Positions 16,554-24,228 of a DNA stretch of 64,000 nucleotides are shown here, piece after piece. The stretch is from contig CAVROT010000001.1 of NCBI GenBank assembly GCA_963722905.1, positions 223,386-287,385 on the forward strand, read 5' to 3'. Numbering within the stretch: position 1 is the stretch's first letter; each line of letters begins with the position of its first letter. Source of the DNA: CAVROT01 sp963722905. GTDB lineage: Bacteria > Pseudomonadota > Alphaproteobacteria > Rhodobacterales > Rhodobacteraceae. The translations under genes were made by a program, and so were the position numbers. The notes below the pieces were generated by a model. The model ran no database searches. It was not told the DNA's origin and worked only from the letters and a program-made list of their open reading frames with translations.

Positions 16554-18020
16554 TCAGGCCGCGCCGCCCGACAGTTCCGCCAGATGCCGCGCTGCTGCCG
16601 CGAGGTCGTCGCGGAATGCCGCAGTTTCGGCCTCCTTTGCATGGTCCGGTACGCGCAGCAGGTAGCTGGGGTGGACGGTCAGGAACACCGGGGTGCCGTC
16701 GTCCAGCGTCTCGACCTTGCCGCGCCGCTTGGTGATGCCGGCGCCCGACCCTGTGAGGGCGGCCGTCGCCGTGGCCCCCATGGCGACGATCAGCCGGGGC
16801 CGGACGATGTCGCGCTCGGCCGTCAGCCACCAGCGGCAGTGCGCGACCTCGCCCGCGTCGGGGCGCTGGTGGATCCGCCGCTTGCCGCGCGGCGTGAACT
16901 TGAAGTGTTTCACGGCATTGGTGACGTAGGCGCGGCCGCGGTCCAGCCCGGCCTCCTGCGCCACGCGGTCGAAGAGCTGCCCGGCCGGCCCGACGAAGGG
17001 GCGGCCGGCCAGATCCTCGCGGTCGCCCGGCTGCTCGCCCACCACCATCAGCGGCGCGTCGGCCGGTCCCTCGCCCGGCACGGCCTGAGTCGCGTTTCGG
17101 TAGAGGGGGCAGCGGGTGCAGCCCTGCACGGCGTTGGTCAGGGCCGGCAGGGTATCGGGGCGGTCGTCCAGGGGCAGCTGCATCTTCGTCTCCTGCGCCC
17201 CCAAAATGCGTTCGGCGCGCAGCGGGGGCAGGGTGGGGGCGGCCTCCTGCATGGCGCGCGCCCGGGCCTCGGCCTTGGCGATGAGGTCGGGGATCGCCGC
17301 CGTCTCGGGCATGTTGCGCCAGTACTTCTTGGGCATCTCGGCCTGCATCGCGCTGACCTTCAATCGCGCGGGGTTAAAGATGTTCCGAAAGTAGGTCGTC
17401 CACAGTTCCTCGGTCGCGTCCTCGGGCAGCGGCGGCTTCGACCCGCCCGGTCCGAAGCCGACAGTGCCGTTCACGAATGTCGCGGTCCGGTGCGGGGTGA
17501 CGATGGTCCAATCCATGTCGCCGAAACGGTTGGCGAAGAACGGCGCCACGGGTTCGCAGATGTAGTGCGACGGCTCGAACCACGCGGCGAAGGCGCGGCG
17601 GGACGCGGCAGGGTCGCCCACCTCTCGGAAGCGGACGAAGGCGTGCATCTTGTGCAGGTCGCGGCGGATCTCCTTCTCCATTCCGCGCAGGGTCGCCACA
17701 TCGCCGTCGCCGCGGTCCGACATCAGTCCCGGCGCGACGCGCAGACGCCACAGCAGGGCGTAGAGCCGCGCGAACCGTTGCGGATCCGAGTGCCAGGCGA
17801 CCAGCCCCGCCAACTCGACGAAGGATCGCGGCACCCTGAGCTCGCCCTGCGTCGTGTCGGAGGCGGGCGGCGGGGCGGGCGGCGTTGCGAACATGTCCGG
17901 CGGAGCGTCGCCGTGCGTCCAGGTCACGTCCTCGGGGGGGACGCCCCGCGCCGCCAGACCGCGGGCCGCGTCGCGCCAGACTGCCGCCATGCCTTCCAGC
18001 GGAATGTGGACCGTCACCAT
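16554..18020 (-). CDS. udgX: DUF4130-UdgX fusion: uracil-DNA binding/cross-linking protein
   Basis: A 488-residue two-domain protein. Residues 1 to about 250 match DUF4130 (the TIGR03915-type partner of a radical SAM protein), with RFARLYALLWRLRV, ADW-like WFEPSHYICEPVAPFF and MPKKYWRNMPE. Residues from about 270 form a family-4-like uracil-DNA glycosylase with CTRCPLY (iron-sulfur ligands), GEQPGDREDLAG, GPAGQLFDR and HPSYLLRVP. The loop KRRIHQRP is the hallmark of UdgX, whose His forms a covalent bond with uracil-containing DNA. Ten bases separate it from the upstream radical SAM gene, with which it shares an SOS promoter. Confidence 0.92.
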   Translation of the reverse strand: MVTVHIPLEGMAAVWRDAARGLAARGVPPEDVTWTHGDAPPDMFATPPAPPPASDTTQGELRVPRSFVELAGLVAWHSDPQRFARLYALLWRLRVAPGLMSDRGDGDVATLRGMEKEIRRDLHKMHAFVRFREVGDPAASRRAFAAWFEPSHYICEPVAPFFANRFGDMDWTIVTPHRTATFVNGTVGFGPGGSKPPLPEDATEELWTTYFRNIFNPARLKVSAMQAEMPKKYWRNMPETAAIPDLIAKAEARARAMQEAAPTLPPLRAERILGAQETKMQLPLDDRPDTLPALTNAVQGCTRCPLYRNATQAVPGEGPADAPLMVVGEQPGDREDLAGRPFVGPAGQLFDRVAQEAGLDRGRAYVTNAVKHFKFTPRGKRRIHQRPDAGEVAHCRWWLTAERDIVRPRLIVAMGATATAALTGSGAGITKRRGKVETLDDGTPVFLTVHPSYLLRVPDHAKEAETAAFRDDLAAAARHLAELSGGAA

Positions 18021-18030
18021 TCCGATGAAG

Positions 18031-19266
18031 CTAGATCAGCATCAATTGTTCCGGCGGCGGCGCGAATCGCGCGCGCAGGTCGGCGGTGTCGGTCAGCTTG
18101 CCTGGGGTCCATCCGCCTGCGGTGACGAAGGCGCGGGCCTTCTTCATCGACGCACCCATCCGCGCCACGTCGTCGTAGCGCAGCGTCCGGTGGCGGCGCG
18201 CGGCCAGCACCCGGTTCACCGTCTTCACGCCGAATCCCGGTACCCGCAGCAGCGTCTCGCGCGGGGCCCGGTTCACATCCACGGGGAACGCGTGCCGGTT
18301 CGCCAGCGCCCACGCAAGCTTGGGGTCGATGGCGAGGTCGAGGTTGCCGCCCGGCGCGGCGGACGTGATCTCGACCAGATCGAAGCCGTAGAACCGAAGC
18401 AGCCAGTCCGCCTGATAGAGCCGATGTTCCCGCTCCAGCGGCGGGCGGATCAGCGGCAGCTTCGCCGTCGCGTCGGGGATGGGCGAGAAGGCGGAATAGT
18501 AGACCCGCTTGAGCCCGTAGCTGGCGTAGAGCCGCGTCGACTGCCCCAGGATCGTGGCGTCGTTCGCCCCGTCCGCTCCGACGATCATCTGGGTGGACTG
18601 GCCGGCCGGCGCAAAGCGCGGTGCCCGCCGTCCGGTATGCGACCTTTCCCTAGCAGCGTCCTGCTTGAGCCGGACGCCGGCCATCGCACGCCGGATCTGT
18701 GCGGGATCCTTCTCGGGCGCATAGGCGGCGACGGCGGCGTCGGTGGGCAGCTCCACGTTGATCGAAAGCCGGTCGGCGAGCCGTCCGGCCTCCTCGATCA
18801 ACTCCGGCGCGGCGTCGGGGATCGTCTTCAGATGGATGTAGCCGCGGAAATTATGGTCCTCGCGCAGTGTGCGGGCGATGCGCACCATGTCGGCCATGGT
18901 CACGTCCGGCGACCGGATGATGCCGGAGCTCAGGAACAGCCCCTCGATATAGTTGCGCCGGTAGAACTCGATCGTCAGTTCGACCACTTCCTCGACCGTG
19001 AAGCGCGCGCGCTCCACGTTCGACGACACCCGGTTCACGCAATAGGCGCAGTCGTAGATGCAGAAGTTGGTCATCAGGATCTTCAGCAGGCTGATGCACC
19101 GCCCGTCCGGCGCATAGGCATGGCAGATCCCGCTGCCGGTGTTGCTGCCCAGACCCTTGCCGTCCCGCGAATCGCGCCGCACCGACCCGGACGAGGCGCA
19201 GGACGCATCGTACTTCGCGGCATCCGACAGGATCGCGAGCTTCTGCTGAAGGGTCTGCTTGGCCAT
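18031..19266 (-). CDS. Putative DNA modification/repair radical SAM protein (UDG-linked)
   Basis: A 411-residue radical SAM protein with the cluster motif CIYDCAYC (Cys69, Cys73, Cys76) after KILMTNF and a C-terminal helix-hairpin-helix (RVPGFGVKTVNRVL), which suggests DNA contact. It matches the family known as rSAM_link_UDG (TIGR03916), named for its constant pairing with DUF4130 and uracil-DNA glycosylase genes, exactly as here. The reaction is not known. Start ATG 19266 (MAKQTLQQKLAILSDAAKYD) fits the conserved N-terminus. No ribosome site precedes it; a LexA box and -10 lie directly upstream, so the mRNA may be leaderless. Confidence 0.92.
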   Translation of the reverse strand: MAKQTLQQKLAILSDAAKYDASCASSGSVRRDSRDGKGLGSNTGSGICHAYAPDGRCISLLKILMTNFCIYDCAYCVNRVSSNVERARFTVEEVVELTIEFYRRNYIEGLFLSSGIIRSPDVTMADMVRIARTLREDHNFRGYIHLKTIPDAAPELIEEAGRLADRLSINVELPTDAAVAAYAPEKDPAQIRRAMAGVRLKQDAARERSHTGRRAPRFAPAGQSTQMIVGADGANDATILGQSTRLYASYGLKRVYYSAFSPIPDATAKLPLIRPPLEREHRLYQADWLLRFYGFDLVEITSAAPGGNLDLAIDPKLAWALANRHAFPVDVNRAPRETLLRVPGFGVKTVNRVLAARRHRTLRYDDVARMGASMKKARAFVTAGGWTPGKLTDTADLRARFAPPPEQLMLI

Positions 19267-19268
19267 CT

Positions 19269-19301
19269 GTTCACTATATGTTCGAATTAGGGCATCGGCA
19301 A
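19269..19301 (-). promoter_or_regulatory. LexA (SOS) box overlapping promoter of the radical SAM-udgX operon
   Basis: On the plus strand GTTC-ACTATAT-GTTC occupies 19269-19283, a perfect alphaproteobacterial LexA direct repeat GTTC-N7-GTTC. On the minus strand the same bases contain a -10 TATAGT (19278-19273), preceded after exactly 17 bases by -35 TTGCCG (19301-19296). LexA binding would cover the -10. Counting seven bases from the -10 puts transcription at or next to the A of ATG 19266. Confidence 0.85.
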
Positions 19302-19424
19302 CCGTGCGGGGGTGCGCCCAACCGTCCCACGACGCAGGGTTTACCTGTCCGACACGGATGGTCCGCCTGGCTTGACCGCGCCGCTGGACCGGCACCTAAC
19401 TATCCGTCAACAGGGAGACGGGCG

Positions 19425-20174
19425 ATGTCGACACTCTTCGATCTGACCGGGCGCCGGGCGTTGGTGACGGGATCGTCCCAGGGCATCGGGCTGGCGCTGG
19501 CGCAGGGTCTGGCCCAAGCAGGCGCCGAGGTGATCCTGAATGGCCGCGATGCGGCGCGTCTGGATGCCGCCGCAGCGCCCTTCGGCGGCAAGAGTCTGCG
19601 CTTCGACGTCACGGACCATGCCGCCGTCCGCGCCGCCATCGACGGGTTCGAGGCCGGGACGGGCCCCATCGACATATTGATCAACAACGCCGGCATGCAG
19701 CACCGCGCCCCGCTGGAGTCGTTCCCGGCGGACGCGTTCGAGAAGCTGCTACAGACCAACGTCGCCAGCGTCTTCCACGTGGGGCAGGCGGTAGCGCTGC
19801 ACATGATCGGACGCGGGCGCGGCAAGATCGTGAACATCGCCAGCGTCCAGACCGCGCTGGCCCGGCCCGGCATCGCGCCCTACACGGCGACCAAGGGGGC
19901 GGTGGGCAACCTGACCAAGGGAATGGCGACCGACTGGGCGCGCCACGGGCTGAACTGCAACGCCATCGCGCCGGGCTATTTCGACACGCCGCTGAACGCC
20001 GCGCTGGTGGCCGACCCGGACTTCACCGAGTGGCTGGAGAAACGCACGCCCGCCGGGCGCTGGGGCAGGGTGGAAGAGCTGGTCGGTGCGGCGGTGTTCC
20101 TCTGCTCGGACGCCTCGGCGTTCGTGAACGGACATGTCCTATACGTCGACGGCGGGATCACGGCCTCCCTTTAG
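19425..20174 (+). CDS. SDR family oxidoreductase, gluconate 5-dehydrogenase-like
   Basis: A 249-residue short-chain dehydrogenase with the cofactor loop TGSSQGIG, NNAG at 87-90, and catalytic Ser140, Tyr153 and Lys157 in YTATKGAVG. The MSTLFDLTGRRALVTGSSQGIG opening and GYFDTPLN and EWLEKRTPAGRWG stretches resemble gluconate 5-dehydrogenases (IdnO/Ga5DH type), which interconvert gluconate and 5-ketogluconate with NADP(H). The exact sugar acid is inference. A ribosome site GGGAG precedes ATG 19425. It is divergent from the SOS operon. Confidence 0.85.
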   Translation: MSTLFDLTGRRALVTGSSQGIGLALAQGLAQAGAEVILNGRDAARLDAAAAPFGGKSLRFDVTDHAAVRAAIDGFEAGTGPIDILINNAGMQHRAPLESFPADAFEKLLQTNVASVFHVGQAVALHMIGRGRGKIVNIASVQTALARPGIAPYTATKGAVGNLTKGMATDWARHGLNCNAIAPGYFDTPLNAALVADPDFTEWLEKRTPAGRWGRVEELVGAAVFLCSDASAFVNGHVLYVDGGITASL

Positions 20175-20432
20175 GATCTCCCGACCGTATCCTTCCTGCC
20201 ATTTGGCGGCGAACCGACGGTAACTTGGGTCCGAATCGCCACCGGGTCGCGTCGGGAAGGCCCTTCATCAGCTGCACGTGTCGCGGCAGCGCCACGCGTT
20301 ACGTTATTGCCCTGTCAGCCTTCGAGGCCGGACGCCGGAGGCCCTCGACGCGCCGGACACGTTCGGCCCCTCCTTGCCGTTGGCGGGGGATCTGGGCAAT
20401 ATCCGGCTTCCCCATCGGATGGCCCACCCAGG

Positions 20433-21140
20433 ATGCAAGAGTTTGGTCAGGCCTTCGTCGATGCCTTCGCGTTGATCCTCGGCGGCGACCCCGAACTGTG
20501 GGCCATCGTGGGGCTGTCGCTGAAGGTGTCGCTCAGTGCCGTCCTTATCGGCGCGCTGATCGGCATGCCGGCCGGCGCCGCTTTGGCCGTGCTGCGCTTT
20601 CCCGGCCGTCAGGCGGCGGTGGTGCTGGTCAACACGGCGATGGGGCTTCCGCCGGTCGTGATCGGGCTGCTGATCTATCTCCTGCTGTCGCGCGCCGGAC
20701 CGCTGGGTGAGGCCGGTCTTTTATATACCCCGACCGCCATGATCATCGCCCAGACCGTGCTGATCGCGCCCATCGTCGCGGCCCTGTCGCGCGCCGCGGT
20801 CGAGGGGATCGCGGCCGAGTACGACGAACAGCTTCGCTCGTTCGGCATCGGACGGGCGGCGTCCATTCCCACGTTGCTTTGGGATGCGCGGCAGGGGCTG
20901 GCGACCGCCCTGCTGGCGGGGTTCGGCCGCGCCATCGCCGAGGTCGGTGCCGTCATCATCGTCGGCGGCAACATCAACCACGTCACCCGCGTCATGACGA
21001 CGACAATCGCCCTGGAGACCTCCAAGGGCAATCTGGAGCCGGCGCTGGCCCTGGGCACCGTACTGGTCGCCATCGCTCTGGCCGTGAACGCCGGGGTCGG
21101 CTTCGTCGCGGCACGCGGGCGGGTGGCGGGCCTCGCGTGA
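20433..21140 (+). CDS. tupB: Tungstate ABC transporter permease
   Basis: A 235-residue inner-membrane permease with about five to six hydrophobic segments and the permease loop EYDEQLRSFGIGRAA, which contacts the ATPase. The segments MGLPPVVIGLLIYLLLSR and GRAIAEVGAVIIVGGNI are characteristic of TupB/WtpB-type oxyanion permeases. It is followed seven bases later by the ATPase gene and then the TupA-type binding protein. The 258 bases upstream show no gene and no motif I could assign to a metal-cofactor riboswitch. Molybdate as substrate cannot be excluded. Confidence 0.88.
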   Translation: MQEFGQAFVDAFALILGGDPELWAIVGLSLKVSLSAVLIGALIGMPAGAALAVLRFPGRQAAVVLVNTAMGLPPVVIGLLIYLLLSRAGPLGEAGLLYTPTAMIIAQTVLIAPIVAALSRAAVEGIAAEYDEQLRSFGIGRAASIPTLLWDARQGLATALLAGFGRAIAEVGAVIIVGGNINHVTRVMTTTIALETSKGNLEPALALGTVLVAIALAVNAGVGFVAARGRVAGLA

Positions 21141-21147
21141 CCCGGCG

Positions 21148-21918
21148 ATGACCCGCCATACGGCAGAGACGTGGCTTGGCCACGGGGCGGCTGCCGCGAC
21201 GCCCGCGGTTCCCCTGGCCAAGGGGGCGTCGCCGCCGGAGATCCGCGTACGCGGCCTGAGCTACCGGGCCGGAGGGCGACTTCTGATCGACATTCCGGCC
21301 CTCGACATCGACGGGGCCGGCCCGACGATCATCCTCGGAGCCAACGGTGCGGGAAAGAGCGTGCTGATGCGGCTCCTTCATGGCCTGCTGGCGCCGGCTG
21401 GTGGAACCATCTCGGTCGGGACGGGGCGCCAGGCCATGGTGTTCCAGCGCCCGGTGGTGCTGCGCCGGACGGTCGCGGGCAACGTCGCCTTCGCCCTGCG
21501 CGCCGCCGGCGTCCCGCGGCGCGACCGGCCTGCGCGGATCGCCGCGCTGCTCAAGGGCGGCGGGCTGTCCCACCGCGCCGGTCATCCCGCGCGCCTGCTG
21601 TCGGGGGGCGAGCAGCAGCGCCTGACCCTTTTGCGCGCCATGGCCACGGACCCCGCGATCCTGTTCCTGGACGAGCCGACCTCCAGCCTCGATCCCGCCT
21701 CCACCGCGGCGATCGAGGCGCTGGTGCGAGACGCCGACCGATCCGGCACGCGCGTCGTCATGGTCACGCACGACCCGGCGCAGGCGCGGCGCCTCGGTGC
21801 CCGGATCGCCCTGATGCACCAGGGTCGGCTGGCCGAGATGTCGCCGACGGACCGTTTCTTCGCCGCGCCCGCCTCGCCCGAGGGGCGCGCCTACCTCACC
21901 GCCGCCTTCCTGCTCTAG
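21148..21918 (+). CDS. tupC: Tungstate ABC transporter ATP-binding protein
   Basis: A 256-residue ABC ATPase that powers the TupB permease. Walker A is GANGAGKS (64-71), the signature is LSGGEQQR, Walker B is ILFLDEPTSSLDP and the switch His is in MVTHDPAQA. The first 30 residues are a non-conserved extension, so a start inside this region is possible, although ATG 21148 is close behind tupB. The protein lacks a C-terminal regulatory (TOBE/Mop) domain, as is usual for TupC. Confidence 0.87.
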   Translation: MTRHTAETWLGHGAAAATPAVPLAKGASPPEIRVRGLSYRAGGRLLIDIPALDIDGAGPTIILGANGAGKSVLMRLLHGLLAPAGGTISVGTGRQAMVFQRPVVLRRTVAGNVAFALRAAGVPRRDRPARIAALLKGGGLSHRAGHPARLLSGGEQQRLTLLRAMATDPAILFLDEPTSSLDPASTAAIEALVRDADRSGTRVVMVTHDPAQARRLGARIALMHQGRLAEMSPTDRFFAAPASPEGRAYLTAAFLL

Positions 21919-21951
21919 ACCGCGATAGCCACTTCCCAACGGAGCCATTCC

Positions 21952-22788
21952 ATGCACCGCACCGCCCTTGCCGCCCTCTTCCTCGCCGCCGCGCTTCCGT
22001 TCGGGGCGTCGGCGGGGACGATCACCATCCAGTCCACCACGTCCACGCAGAACAGCGGGCTGCTGGACGCGATCGTGCCGATCTTCACCGAGGCGACCGG
22101 GATCGAGGCGCAGGTCGTCGCCGTCGGCACCGGGCAGGCGATCCGCAACGCGTCGAACGGCGACGGGGACGTGCTGCTGGTGCACGACACCCCCTCCGAG
22201 CTGGCCTTCGTGGCGGACGGCGACGGGATCGAGAGGTTCGACGTCATGTACAACGACTTCGTCATCGTCGGGCCGGCGGCCGATCCCGCTGCCATCGGCG
22301 GGATGCCGGACGCGGTGGCGGCAATGGACCGCATCGCCGATGCGGGCGAGGTCCTGTCGCGCGCGGGCGGCGGGACGATCTTCGTATCGCGCGGGGACGA
22401 CAGCGGCACCCACAAGGCTGAACTGCGGCTTTGGTCGGAGGCGGACGTGCCGGTCGCGCAGGCGTCGGGCACCTGGTACCTGGAGACCGGGCAGGGCATG
22501 GGCGCGACGCTGAACATCGCGGTCGGGACCGGCGCCTACGCTCTTACCGACCGCGCCACCTGGATCGCCTTCGGCAACAAGGCCGACCTCGTCGTTCTGG
22601 TCGAGGGGGACGACCGGCTTTTCAACCAGTACGGAGTGATCGCGGTGAACCCGGATCGGCACCCGTCGGTCAACGCCGCCGATGCGAAGGCCTTCGTCGA
22701 ATGGATCACCGGCCCCGATGGGCAGGCCGCCATCGGCGGCTACATGGTGAACGGCGAAAGGCTGTTCTTCCCGAACGCGGCACCCTGA
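21952..22788 (+). CDS. tupA: Tungstate ABC transporter substrate-binding protein
   Basis: A 278-residue periplasmic protein with a signal peptide (MHRTALAALFLAAALPFGASAG). The mature start contains STTSTQNSGLLD, the TTTS-type oxyanion-binding motif of TupA, then FVSRGDDSGTHK and WYLETGQGMGATL. These mark high-affinity tungstate binding in this family. GGAG lies seven bases before ATG 21952. It is the third gene of tupBCA, and the neighbouring formate dehydrogenase gene offers a plausible use for the metal. Confidence 0.9.
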   Translation: MHRTALAALFLAAALPFGASAGTITIQSTTSTQNSGLLDAIVPIFTEATGIEAQVVAVGTGQAIRNASNGDGDVLLVHDTPSELAFVADGDGIERFDVMYNDFVIVGPAADPAAIGGMPDAVAAMDRIADAGEVLSRAGGGTIFVSRGDDSGTHKAELRLWSEADVPVAQASGTWYLETGQGMGATLNIAVGTGAYALTDRATWIAFGNKADLVVLVEGDDRLFNQYGVIAVNPDRHPSVNAADAKAFVEWITGPDGQAAIGGYMVNGERLFFPNAAP

Positions 22789-22826
22789 CGGCCCAACGCC
22801 GGGGCCGCCGGTTCGGGGGGCGCGGG

Positions 22827-22952
22827 TCAGTCCAGCCGGACGTTGGGCGACGACTGTTGTTCGGCCGACGAAAAGCCGAACGCGTTCAACGCCATAGGGG
22901 CGGCGATGGTGATTGCGACGAGGGCGACGATGGCGAGGAGGAAGGACTTCAT
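22827..22952 (-). CDS. 41-residue small membrane or exported protein
   Basis: A short gene of 41 codons with GGAG nine bases before ATG 22952. The peptide opens MKSFLLAIVALVAITIAAPM, a single hydrophobic helix or signal anchor, and ends FGFSSAEQQSSPNVRLD. From memory, Rhodobacterales genomes carry similar short proteins with a GFSxAEQ...VRLD tail, which argues that it is real. Function unknown. It lies 19 bases after the stop of the WD40-cytochrome c gene on the same strand, so it may be co-transcribed with the formate dehydrogenase gamma gene. Confidence 0.65.
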   Translation of the reverse strand: MKSFLLAIVALVAITIAAPMALNAFGFSSAEQQSSPNVRLD

Positions 22953-22971
22953 CGGCTGAGGCTCCAGGCGG

Positions 22972-24228
22972 TCAGGGGGCGGTGGCCCGTCGAAGATAGG
23001 CGATCAGGTCGGCGCGGTCACCGGCAGACGTGATGCGCTGCATCGGCATTTTCGTACCCGGCAGGAAATGCGCGGGCCCGACGTCGAAGAGGGTATCCAC
23101 CGCTCCCGGCGTCCAGATCATGTCCGAGCCGTCCAGGGTGGGAGAATAGGCGTAGTCGGCCACGCTGCCCGCGGTGCGCCCGAAGAGGCCGTGCAGCGTC
23201 GGCCCCGCCCGCCGTGCGCTGCCCGGCGTCAGGGTGTGGCATATGGCGCACTTCCGGGCGAACTGGCGGGCGCCGTTATCGTCCGGGCTGGTCAGGAAGG
23301 CCGGGGTCGCGGCGGCGTCGGAGAGAGCGGTGCCGGTTCCGTCCGTCGGCCAGGCGACGACGTCGTTCGACAGACCGCCCGTCAGCAGGCGGTCCCCGTC
23401 GAAGGCCGCCGCCCAGACCGGACCCCGCGCGGTGGCGCGGAAGTCCCGCAGGACGCTCCAGTCGGCGACGGTCACGAGCATGACGTAGCCCTCGCCGTCG
23501 CCGACGGCCATCGTCGCGCCGTCCGGCGACAGGGCCATGGCGAGGATCGGGCGGCGCCCGGCATCGAGGTTCGCGATCTCGATCCCGTCGTCGTCGACGA
23601 CGCGCACCGCGCCGTCCAGCGCGCCGTAGGCAATCCAGCCCGGGCCGGTCACGAAGCGGTTGATGCCGAACCCGTGCGACACGACCGTACGGAGGACGGC
23701 GCCTGTGTCGGGAGACCATTCCCGCAAGGTCCCGTCGGCGCCCGCCGACAGCAGCGCGTCGTCCCGGAACGCCACCGCGTTCACCGGGGCGCCGTGCCCC
23801 TCCAGGAACCGCGGGGCGGCGTCGCCGTCGATGTCCCACAGGCCGATCGTGCCGTCCCAGCTGGCCGAGGCCACCAGGCGTCCGTCGGGCGATGACGCGA
23901 GGCCCATGACCTTGCCACGGTGTCCTGTGAGGTGTCGCGCCTCCTCAGCCCAGACGATCACATCGAAATCGTCGCCGCCCGAGGCAAGCCGCCCGTCCGG
24001 CAGCCAGATCACCGTGTTGACCGCCGCCGCATGTCCGTCGTTCCAGCGAGGCTCGTCGTCCGTCCAGACCCCGACGGAGTTGTCGAAGCTCGCCGTCGCC
24101 ACCCCCTGCGGCCCGGCGGCGATCGCCATGACCGGCCCGCCATGCCCGATCAGGCCGTCCGCACCCGCCGGCGTCGCGGCCAGCATGGTCATCAGCGCGA
24201 CGCGCTGCAGGATCGATCCGCCTGTCAC
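22972..24228 (-). CDS. WD40 beta-propeller fused to a c-type cytochrome domain
   Basis: A 418-residue predicted periplasmic protein. A signal peptide (VALMTMLAATPAGA) is followed by about six or seven WD40-like repeats (for example SASWDGTIGLWDID and ASGGDDFDVIVW). A C-terminal class I cytochrome c domain of about 100 residues follows, with heme site CAICH and axial Met in GTKMPMQ. Start GTG 24228 overlaps the stop of the formate dehydrogenase gamma gene (GTGA), so the two are co-translated. Its likely role is electron transfer or assembly around that membrane complex; this is inference. Confidence 0.87.
   Translation of the reverse strand: MTGGSILQRVALMTMLAATPAGADGLIGHGGPVMAIAAGPQGVATASFDNSVGVWTDDEPRWNDGHAAAVNTVIWLPDGRLASGGDDFDVIVWAEEARHLTGHRGKVMGLASSPDGRLVASASWDGTIGLWDIDGDAAPRFLEGHGAPVNAVAFRDDALLSAGADGTLREWSPDTGAVLRTVVSHGFGINRFVTGPGWIAYGALDGAVRVVDDDGIEIANLDAGRRPILAMALSPDGATMAVGDGEGYVMLVTVADWSVLRDFRATARGPVWAAAFDGDRLLTGGLSNDVVAWPTDGTGTALSDAAATPAFLTSPDDNGARQFARKCAICHTLTPGSARRAGPTLHGLFGRTAGSVADYAYSPTLDGSDMIWTPGAVDTLFDVGPAHFLPGTKMPMQRITSAGDRADLIAYLRRATAP

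Noticed and set aside
20175..20432. Molybdenum or tungsten cofactor riboswitch upstream of tupB
   Set aside because: I could not fit the conserved hairpin set by eye; a covariance-model search would decide.
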